Shown here: positions 1-4,895 of the stretch, in pieces
Numbering within the stretch: position 1 is the stretch's first letter
Layout: each line of letters starts with the position of its first letter
From: an uncultured Anaerolineae bacterium
GTDB taxonomy: Bacteria; Chloroflexota; Anaerolineae; Anaerolineales; UBA4823
Assembly: GCA_937129505.1 (NCBI GenBank)
Contig: CAKZNJ010000093.1
Coordinates: 1 to 5,783, forward strand
Direction of reading: 5' to 3'
Length of the DNA stretch: 5,783 nucleotides
Notes under the pieces: generated by a model
Database searches by the model: none
The model's input: the letters and a program-made list of their open reading frames with translations, nothing else
What the model was told of the DNA's origin: nothing
Position numbers and translations under genes: made by a program

Positions 1-980
1 TAGGGTCCGACATCCACTCCTTCTTCGAGCAGCGCTTTCTCTACCACCGAGAAAACGATCTGGCAGCCAGCACCGATCTGCGAATCGACGATCACCGTGT
101 TGGGTCCGATGGTACAGCCCTCGCCGATCACCGTTTTGCCGCGCAGGTAACTGTTGGGATAAACCACCGTGTCCTGCCCCAGCACCACGTCGGCTTCGAT
201 ATAGGTGCTGTGTGGATCAATTAAGGTTACCCCTTCGAGCATCCAATGGGTGTTGATGCGCTGTCTTAGGGCAGCTTCAGCCTCGGCAAGATGACCGCGA
301 TGGTTGATGCCGATCGCTTCAGTAGGGTCAGGGAGCGAAACGTCTTGTACTTCTAGTCCTTCCCCCACGGCAAGCTCAACTAGATCGGTTAGGAAGTATT
401 CCCCCTTGGGAGAGAGCGAAATGCGGGGCAGAGCCTGCCATAGCCAATCGGCTCGGACGCAGTAAATACCGACGTTCAGTTCTTTTATTGCCCTCTGCTG
501 GGGGGTAGCGACCGCTTCTTCGACAATGGCTTGGATTTTTCCTTCTCCATTGCGCAGGATGCGACCGAAGCCGCGCGAGTTCTCCGCACAGAGGGTCAGC
601 AGAGAAAGCGGACCTTGATTCTGCCGCTGCCGCTCACAGAGATTTGTGAGAGTCAGTTCGGTGATCAGGGGCATATCGGCATAGGTGATCAGAACCGCAT
701 CCACCTTGCCTTGCAAAAGGGGTTGAGCCTGCAGAACGGCGTGGGCAGTGCCCAGTTGGGGTTCTTGAAGGGCAAACTGCACTCGTTCTCCCAGCGCTTT
801 TTGCACTTCTTGCCCCTGATAACCGATCACAACCACCGGCGGCAGGTTGCTTAGGGGATAAACTGCTTCGATAACATACTCGATCATCGGCTTGCCAGCT
901 AAGCGATGCAAGACTTTCGGTGTCTTCGTTTTCATGCGCGTGCTCTTGCCGGCGGCTAGGATAATCGCTCCAAGGTTCAT
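1..980 (-). CDS. glmU: GlmU, N-acetylglucosamine-1-phosphate uridyltransferase / glucosamine-1-phosphate acetyltransferase (partial, C-terminus off the left edge)
   Basis: Reading the minus strand from the ATG at 980-978 gives 326 codons with no stop before the window edge. In the known family this cytoplasmic enzyme acetylates GlcN-1-P and then transfers UMP from UTP to make UDP-GlcNAc, the precursor of peptidoglycan. The N-terminal Rossmann-like uridyltransferase domain (about 1-225) is plain: LAAGKSTRM at 8-16 with PKVLH at 21-25 (nucleotide loop), QLGTAHA at 75-81, YADMPLI at 100-106 (D102 matches the metal-binding Asp105 of E. coli), GFGRI at 137-141, E154, N169 in ELNVGIY, and N226, the second metal ligand. 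From about 250 on, hexapeptide repeats (VVLGQD, TVIGEG, QIGAGC) begin the left-handed beta-helix. Compared with ~456 residues in E. coli, about 130 are missing, including the acetyltransferase catalytic His, so bifunctionality is inferred, not seen. The start is supported by GAGGT seven bases upstream. Confidence 0.95.
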   Translation of the reverse strand, partial: MNLGAIILAAGKSTRMKTKTPKVLHRLAGKPMIEYVIEAVYPLSNLPPVVVIGYQGQEVQKALGERVQFALQEPQLGTAHAVLQAQPLLQGKVDAVLITYADMPLITELTLTNLCERQRQNQGPLSLLTLCAENSRGFGRILRNGEGKIQAIVEEAVATPQQRAIKELNVGIYCVRADWLWQALPRISLSPKGEYFLTDLVELAVGEGLEVQDVSLPDPTEAIGINHRGHLAEAEAALRQRINTHWMLEGVTLIDPHSTYIEADVVLGQDTVVYPNSYLRGKTVIGEGCTIGPNTVIVDSQIGAGCQIVFSVVEKALLEEGVDVGP

Positions 981-987
981 TGTTTCT

Positions 988-992
988 ACCTC
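988..992 (-). promoter_or_regulatory. Shine-Dalgarno site of glmU
   Basis: On the minus strand GAGGT lies seven bases upstream of the ATG at 980-978. It fixes the start, which also sits exactly where the conserved N-terminal beta strand (AIILAAG) requires it. Confidence 0.75.
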
Positions 993-1024
993 GCTAAGAA
1001 AATTGCCCATCTAAACCGATAGGA

Positions 1025-1047
1025 ATGACCAATTTAACCATGACCAA
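1025..1047. repeat. Short direct repeat ATGACCAA upstream of glmU
   Basis: The octamer ATGACCAA occurs at 1025-1032 and again at 1040-1047, a 15-base period, in the 151-base gap between glmU and the tRNA gene. On the glmU strand it reads TTGGTCAT twice. It might be a regulator site in the glmU leader or promoter, but no convincing -35/-10 pair accompanies it, and chance cannot be excluded. Confidence 0.35.
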
Positions 1048-1131
1048 GCCCTGGGGGAATAAATTTGACTTATGGGAAAGATGGGGGGAGTCATCGTTCA
1101 GGTATTTGCCCACCTAACGGAGATGAGGAGG

Positions 1132-1202
1132 CTGGGGCGCCCGGATTCGAACCAGGATAAACAGATCCAAAGTCTGCTGTGCTGCCATTGCACCACGCCC
1201 CA
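1132..1202 (-). tRNA. tRNA-Gln (anticodon TTG)
   Basis: The minus strand folds into a complete 71-nt cloverleaf. The acceptor stem is TGGGGCG with CGCCCCA, the D stem GTGC/GCAC with loop AATGGCA, the anticodon stem GCAGA/TCTGT with loop CTTTGGA (anticodon TTG at 1168-1170, reading CAA and by wobble CAG), a four-base variable loop, and the T stem CCTGG/CCGGG with loop TTCGAAT. The discriminator is G, as usual for tRNA-Gln. The genome continues with CCT, so the CCA tail is not fully encoded and would need CCA-adding enzyme. It lies 151 bases upstream of glmU on the same strand; I see no clear terminator between them, so read-through into glmU is possible. Confidence 0.96.
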
Positions 1203-1229
1203 TCCTGAGTAGCCCAGTGGGCGAGGTGT

Positions 1230-1235
1230 ATTTTA
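1230..1235 (-). promoter_or_regulatory. Possible -10 box for the tRNA-Gln gene
   Basis: On the minus strand TAAAAT (within GTGATAAAATA) lies 27 bases upstream of the tRNA 5' end, a sensible place for a tRNA promoter. The region 17 bases further up does not contain a good TTGACA match, so this is only a candidate. Confidence 0.35.
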
Positions 1236-1352
1236 TCACATTTTTTGCTGCCTGATGGTTTCTTTCGCAGAAAGGGCGAAAACCCAAGGGTGCTGACAAG
1301 CTATGGAATGACACATTTGGGCTATGTTATGTCGAACGGAGTCACCCTTTGC

Positions 1353-1380
1353 GTGTCATGTTGAGATGGGAACATGACGC
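1353..1380. repeat. Hairpin-forming inverted repeat GTCATGTT/AACATGAC
   Basis: GTCATGTT at 1355-1362 is perfectly complementary to AACATGAC at 1371-1378 across an 8-base loop. The stem can be lengthened by GC/GC pairing if two bases are bulged on the left side. The same ATGACA-type core appears in the termini of the neighbouring repeat elements and at 1308-1314, so this is probably a related or decayed element. No T-run follows, so it is not an obvious intrinsic terminator. Confidence 0.55.
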
Positions 1381-1391
1381 TTGTGGTCACT

Positions 1392-1494
1392 TGATGAGGG
1401 AATGACATCAATTCCGCTCAGCTTCCAAGCAGGCAAGTGCGGGTCGGTTTGGCTTTTGCCTTGCTCCAAAAGCCCCGTCCTATTCTGTTATGAG
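1392..1494 (+). repeat. Dispersed-repeat-like element, copy 1 (~103 bp)
   Basis: The first 32 bases (1392-1423) are identical to 1619-1650. The remainder aligns to copy 2 with roughly three quarters identity and one single-base gap, ending in TTATGAG against TCATGAG. The left end carries ATGACATCAATT; the right end is degenerate relative to copy 2. It contains no meaningful ORF. Its length and termini suggest a small non-autonomous element or an intergenic repeat, but no transposase or target duplication is seen. Confidence 0.75.
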
Positions 1495-1531
1495 TATCCA
1501 GCGGGAAGATCACTCGCCTTCTTGACCTGTA

Positions 1532-1615
1532 CCCCTCACCCCCGGACCCTCTTCCCACGAAAGGTAGAGGGGGCAAGCTCCCTTCCCCCTATGGGGGAAG
1601 GGTAGGGGATGAGGG
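1532..1615. repeat. GC-rich palindromic intergenic element (84 bp)
   Basis: The element opens with CCCCTCACCCCCGGACCCTC and closes with GGGTAGGGGATGAGGG, giving an imperfect long-range inverted repeat. Inside it is a perfect 10-bp hairpin, CCCTTCCCCC-TAT-GGGGGAAGGG, at 1580-1602. Polypyrimidine/polypurine palindromes of this kind are common as dispersed intergenic repeats in many bacterial genomes. It lies between the two copies of the ~104-bp element and is flanked by CTGT at 1527-1530 and 1616-1619, which might be a short target duplication or chance. Confidence 0.7.
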
Positions 1616-1618
1616 CTG

Positions 1619-1722
1619 TGATGAGGGAATGACATCAATTCCGCTCAGCTACCGGGCAGGCAAGTTCGGCTCGGCTTGGATCTTGCTTTGCTACAACCGC
1701 CCAAAACTAATTATGTCATGAG
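1619..1722 (+). repeat. Dispersed-repeat-like element, copy 2 (~104 bp), with terminal inverted repeats
   Basis: This copy begins 227 bases after copy 1 and shares an identical 32-base left end with it. Its termini form an imperfect inverted repeat: ATGACATCAATT at 1629-1640 against AATTATGTCAT at 1709-1719, mismatched only by one extra C. That layout resembles a miniature inverted-repeat element with no coding capacity. The element runs directly into the hairpin cluster at 1718-1775. Confidence 0.75.
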
Positions 1723-1775
1723 TAACGAAGTGAGCGACCTCTGCTCACTCGCGGTCTCTGAGACCCAGACCTCAT
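1718..1775. repeat. Cluster of two perfect hairpins inside an outer stem
   Basis: AGTGAGC at 1729-1735 pairs with GCTCACT at 1743-1749 (7 bp, 7-base loop). GGTCTC at 1753-1758 pairs with GAGACC at 1760-1765 (6 bp, 1-base centre, likely a DNA dyad rather than an RNA loop). ATGAG at 1718-1722 can pair with CTCAT at 1771-1775 to enclose both, giving a three-way-junction-like shape. It abuts the end of repeat copy 2 and may be part of the same element family. Confidence 0.5.
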
Positions 1776-1850
1776 CGGCCTGCTGTGCCCTATTTTTATA
1801 TCATACTAGACATTCTCAGAAAACATCAGTTCCAGATAAGAAACATAACC

Positions 1851-1874
1851 ACTGAGTACGCAACAACTGAGTAC
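1851..1874. repeat. Short direct repeat ACTGAGTAC, two copies
   Basis: The nonamer ACTGAGTAC is found at 1851-1859 and 1866-1874, with a 15-base period. It lies about 100 bases upstream of the candidate promoter of the rightward operon. It may be a pair of protein-binding half sites or a small local duplication; the sequence does not decide. Confidence 0.4.
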
Positions 1875-1917
1875 ACATAGAGCGGAGCGAGAAACCGATG
1901 CAAACTCAGCGTTCTCT

Positions 1918-1949
1918 GGGATAACGATTGAGCAGAATGTGCTTATCCC
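1918..1949. promoter_or_regulatory. Candidate operator dyad GGGATAA/TTATCCC overlapping the -35 region
   Basis: GGGATAA at 1918-1924 is perfectly complementary to TTATCCC at 1943-1949, separated by 18 bases. Within the spacer, GCA (1932-1934) and TGC (1940-1942) add an inner dyad. The right arm covers the expected -35 position of the -10 box at 1965, so a regulator bound here could control the operon. No known regulator consensus is recognised. Confidence 0.4.
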
Positions 1950-1970
1950 GAATTGGCGTTAAAGTATAAT
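1942..1970 (+). promoter_or_regulatory. Candidate promoter for the rightward operon
   Basis: A perfect TATAAT lies at 1965-1970. The hexamer 17 bases upstream, CTTATC at 1942-1947, is a poor -35, so the promoter may be activator-dependent or rely on another sigma factor. Transcription would start near 1977, leaving a leader of about 60 bases before the ATG at 2037. Two dyads overlap the -35 and the start point. Confidence 0.55.
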
Positions 1971-1985
1971 TGCTCAAAATGAGCA
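1971..1985. promoter_or_regulatory. Candidate operator dyad TGCTCA-AAA-TGAGCA at the transcription start
   Basis: This perfect 6-bp inverted repeat with a 3-base centre directly follows the TATAAT box and covers the likely start point. A repressor bound there would block initiation. An isolated TGAGCA also occurs at 1929-1934, 51 bases upstream. The binding protein is unknown. Confidence 0.4.
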
Positions 1986-2026
1986 CGGCTCGCTTATATG
2001 GTTGCGTGAGTAGTAGGAAATAGAAA

Positions 2027-2031
2027 GAAGG
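2027..2031 (+). promoter_or_regulatory. Shine-Dalgarno site of the 436-aa gene
   Basis: GAAGG within AAAGAAGGAAAAAATG lies five bases before the ATG at 2037. The spacing is slightly short but acceptable, and no better in-frame start with a ribosome site is present nearby. Confidence 0.6.
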
Positions 2032-2036
2032 AAAAA

Positions 2037-3347
2037 ATGAGTGCTTCCCCCTCCCCCCAAGATGAATTGAATCGCATCATCGAATCTGCCCGCCGGTTGG
2101 GCGTCGAAATTGACGAAGAAGAAGCGATTCAATGGCTGACGGCGATGGCCGCCGTGCAAAGCGATGAGGTCACGGTGGACACCAAACATGGAATCTACGG
2201 CCATAAGATTAGTTTGCTTGATTTTAGCCCGCAAGATTTGGCTCACTTCCGTCAAGTGGGGCAGATTGTCGAAATTTCCGACCAGCCCGGTGTGGTTGAG
2301 ACGGCTCTCGCCCTCTCCGGATCGGCTGCTCAATCTAAAATTCAAACATACCCCGGCGACTGTGACTTTTTCGAGCGCGTCAATATTAAAGCGCCCACCA
2401 AAGAAGATGCCTGCCGTATTTTGGCGCAAACCTTACGTCAAAAAATCCTTGGCACAGCCAGCGGCGAAACGTACCGCTTTATAGAGGCAAAGTTTGGCAG
2501 CTTTCCATTCGATGGCATGCGGGAAGGAAAACCGGTCAAGAAAGGAGCGCCAATCTCTTGGGGGTTGGCAGAAGTCCAGGCGGGGGTGATTCACCTACAG
2601 GATGCTGATGGAAAAGCGATAACATTGAGCTGGGACGAGATGGCTCAAGATCCCGGCTGGACAAAGCTGGATTGGGTGGTGGCTTTTCCGCCTCGGAAGC
2701 AACTGGCAAACGCAAGCAACAACCTCGATGTAACTTGGGAAGCTCCAGATGGAAAGATTGTTCCTTTGGATGGTCAACTAGACCCCTATTTTCAGGAGGT
2801 CTACTTGGAAGCCGACTCTATCCCGCTCTTCACCAAGCTGGCGAAGCACGTTGCCGCAGATGCAATGGAGGATTATCTTACCCAGCTTGAAGGAGAGGTC
2901 AAGAAATATGTCACCAAATCGCCCAACTATGGCAAAGCTGCCAAACGGATGTACAACATTTTTCGGCTGAAAGGATTTTATAGTGAGGCAGCATATCTGC
3001 GCGAGTTATTCGATGAACCGGCAACCATCCTCTATCAAATCAGCGCCTTGGTGCGCACCGTGGATGAAGCCTCAGCGAGCGGCTCGGAGATCAATGAGAA
3101 CACCATCATTGAACAGCTGGACGAATTGATTCTAGGCGCTATTGATGCCTTGGAGGGCGCTCAGGAGAAGGAAATCGTGCGCCGGTTGCTCCGTCTGCGC
3201 ACCTTGATCAAAGATACGAGCCAAAGGCGTGAACAACAGGTTACCGATGCACAAGCCGAACTCATGCGCGAGGTGAACGCCTTTTTCCTCGATCGCCTGA
3301 ATGCTGTACCGACCATTCGAGCTTACATCGCAGAATTACAACAGTGA
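2037..3347 (+). CDS. Uncharacterised soluble protein with a nucleotidyltransferase-like motif (436 aa)
   Basis: I do not recognise a named family. There is no signal peptide or membrane segment, so it should be cytoplasmic. Residues 94-111 read SGSAAQSKIQTYPGDCDF, which fits the nucleotidyltransferase-fold signature G-S, about ten residues, then D-x-D (G95/S96, D108/D110). D212 in LDWVVAF could be the third acidic residue on a later strand. The lysine/arginine-rich helical stretch from about 262 to 345 (including KRMYNIFRLKG at 303-313 and ILYQISALV at 331-339) would suit the helical substrate-binding domain found after the catalytic domain in such enzymes, and its look recalls nucleotidyltransferase-like proteins of large DNA viruses; that resemblance is from memory. 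The C-terminal 60 residues are charged helices. The gene heads an apparent operon and its stop overlaps the murJ start. Substrate is unknown; an inactive homologue is possible. The fold call is an inference; the coding call is firm. Confidence 0.85.
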   Translation: MSASPSPQDELNRIIESARRLGVEIDEEEAIQWLTAMAAVQSDEVTVDTKHGIYGHKISLLDFSPQDLAHFRQVGQIVEISDQPGVVETALALSGSAAQSKIQTYPGDCDFFERVNIKAPTKEDACRILAQTLRQKILGTASGETYRFIEAKFGSFPFDGMREGKPVKKGAPISWGLAEVQAGVIHLQDADGKAITLSWDEMAQDPGWTKLDWVVAFPPRKQLANASNNLDVTWEAPDGKIVPLDGQLDPYFQEVYLEADSIPLFTKLAKHVAADAMEDYLTQLEGEVKKYVTKSPNYGKAAKRMYNIFRLKGFYSEAAYLRELFDEPATILYQISALVRTVDEASASGSEINENTIIEQLDELILGAIDALEGAQEKEIVRRLLRLRTLIKDTSQRREQQVTDAQAELMREVNAFFLDRLNAVPTIRAYIAELQQ

Positions 3348-4864
3348 AGCATATTGCCCGTTCAACGCTGATCGTTGCCTTTTTCTATGCTCTCGAAAAG
3401 GTTTTAGGCTTTGCCCGCCATTTTCTGGTGGCACGCCAATTTGGGCTTTCTCCCGAACTGGATGCCTATAATGCCGCCAATAATTTGCCTGACTTGTTGT
3501 TCATGCTCATCTCAGGCGGCGCTCTGGCAATGGCGTTTATCCCCGTCTTGACCGAGACGCGCCAACATAAGGGGCGGGAAGCAGCTTGGCAGGTATTTTC
3601 TTACGTCTTTAACTTGCTTTTTCTGATCACCGCCTCGCTCTCTGTGTTATTTGCCCTGTTTGCCGAGCAATTGGTGCGCTCGCAATTGGGCATTGTGCCT
3701 GGTTTCTCGGTTACTCAGCAGAAAGTAGTTGTCGATCTGATGCGTCTTAATTTGATCGGCACATTATTGCTCTCCATGGGCGGCTTAGCTATTGCGGGAT
3801 TGCAATCCAATCAACATTTTTGGTTGCCGGCGATTGGCTTGAGCCTATATGATCTGGGGGGGTTGTTCGGGGTTGTATTCCTAGCGCCTCAAAGAGGCTA
3901 TCAGCTTTTTGGTTCTTCGCTGCCGACTTTAGGCTGGGGAGTTTACGGTTTGGTCATTGGCACTGTGTTGGGGGCTTTGCTTTATTTATTGATCCAGATT
4001 CCGGGCTTGATTCGCTATCACTTCCGCTGGAGCCTCGGCCTGGGACTGGGCAACCCGGCTGTGCTCAAAAGCCTGAGTTTAATGGCACCGCGTGTCTTGA
4101 CAATGTTGTTTATCCAACTGACCTTCATCGCCCAAGATAACCTAGCATCGCGCTTGAGCGCCGGTTCGATTACCGCCTTAGCCTACGGGTGGCTGTTCTT
4201 TCAGGTGCCGGAGACGCTGATCGGCACAGCGTTAGGGACGGTTTTGCTGCCCACCTTGGCTGAACAAACCGCTAGTCAGAATCGTCAAGCATTCCAACAA
4301 ACCTTAGAGAAAAGTCTGAAAGTGATCTTAGCGCTTGCGGTTCCCTTGATTGCCTTATTGATCGCTGTGATCCGCCCTGCCGTGGCTTTGTTTGATTTTG
4401 GGCCTGATGGGGAGGAGGTGGTTGTCTGGACAGCGCGGGTCTATTTGTTGGGCTTGCTCGGGCATTCGCTGTTGGAGGTTGCCGTGCGCGCCTTTTATGC
4501 TCAGCAGGACGCTCGCACCCCTCTGCTCAGCGCAGCTTTAACCAGTTTGGCTTTTATCGTTTTGAGCCTTATACTGTATCGTCCGCTGGGGGCAGCCGGC
4601 ATTGCGCTTGCCAATGTAATTGCCTTCAGCGCTCAAGCGTTATTGCTTTGGCTGTTATTGTACCGTCAGCGTCGGTTTGGTTGGATCATCAAGCAGACCC
4701 TAGCGCGAGCGCTGGCGGCGGCTGGGTTGTGCGCTGCAGTTCCCGCTGTGCTCTTTTCGGTGGGCAATGCCACGCTTCCCTTTGCCATTTTAGCTGGCGC
4801 CGTGGGTATCGTATTCTTGGTCGCTTTGGCTTTGCCAGAGATCAAAATCTTACTGCAGTTATAA
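3344..4864 (+). CDS. murJ: MurJ/MviN-type lipid II flippase
   Basis: The 506-aa protein is hydrophobic along its length, with about 13-14 membrane segments, matching MurJ of the MOP exporter superfamily, which flips lipid II across the cytoplasmic membrane for peptidoglycan synthesis. The N-terminal signature is clear: EKVLGFARHFLVARQFG at 18-34, LDAY at 39-42 (D40 matches E. coli Asp39), NLPDLLFMLISGGALAMAF at 47-65 and IPVLTE. A second hallmark, FQVPETLIGTALGTVLLPTL, starts at about 286. R25 matches E. coli Arg24, but Arg18 is K19, Arg52 is F53, Glu57 is G58, and Arg270 appears replaced by L284. It starts with GTG inside the upstream stop (GTGA) without a good ribosome site, indicating translational coupling. 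The length is near the E. coli 511. Another lipid-linked-sugar flippase of the same superfamily is the alternative. Confidence 0.88.
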   Translation: MKHIARSTLIVAFFYALEKVLGFARHFLVARQFGLSPELDAYNAANNLPDLLFMLISGGALAMAFIPVLTETRQHKGREAAWQVFSYVFNLLFLITASLSVLFALFAEQLVRSQLGIVPGFSVTQQKVVVDLMRLNLIGTLLLSMGGLAIAGLQSNQHFWLPAIGLSLYDLGGLFGVVFLAPQRGYQLFGSSLPTLGWGVYGLVIGTVLGALLYLLIQIPGLIRYHFRWSLGLGLGNPAVLKSLSLMAPRVLTMLFIQLTFIAQDNLASRLSAGSITALAYGWLFFQVPETLIGTALGTVLLPTLAEQTASQNRQAFQQTLEKSLKVILALAVPLIALLIAVIRPAVALFDFGPDGEEVVVWTARVYLLGLLGHSLLEVAVRAFYAQQDARTPLLSAALTSLAFIVLSLILYRPLGAAGIALANVIAFSAQALLLWLLLYRQRRFGWIIKQTLARALAAAGLCAAVPAVLFSVGNATLPFAILAGAVGIVFLVALALPEIKILLQL

Positions 4865-4895
4865 AATTTTGGCGAGTATTGAGAGATTTTAGATA

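Larger units (their letters stand above)
1203..2036. other. 834-base non-coding spacer between divergent transcription units
   Basis: This spacer separates the minus-strand tRNA-Gln/glmU side from the plus-strand operon beginning at 2037. The only plus-strand reading frame of any length in it (74 codons from 1381) is built from repeat sequence, has low-complexity content and resembles no protein family I know. The spacer instead holds dispersed-repeat-like elements, hairpins and promoter-type signals, which are listed separately. The stretches 1381-1391, 1495-1531 and 1776-1850 show nothing I can name. Confidence 0.8.

Noticed and set aside
531..854. 107-codon plus-strand ORF
   Set aside because: It is antisense to the clearly conserved uridyltransferase domain of glmU.
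1114..1314. 66-codon minus-strand ORF
   Set aside because: It runs through the complete tRNA-Gln gene; the open frame is a by-product of structural RNA sequence.
1580..1602. Intrinsic terminator
   Set aside because: The 10-bp hairpin is strong, but no T-run follows on either strand and no gene ends beside it.
1381..1605. 74-codon plus-strand ORF in the spacer
   Set aside because: It consists of repeat copy 1 and most of the GC-rich palindrome, lacks a ribosome site and gives no recognisable protein.
1392..1722. CRISPR array
   Set aside because: There are only two copies with a 227-base period and diverged interiors, no short regular repeats and no cas genes.
1974..2429. 151-codon minus-strand ORF
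   Set aside because: It is antisense to the start of the 436-aa gene, which has the ribosome site, promoter and operon context.
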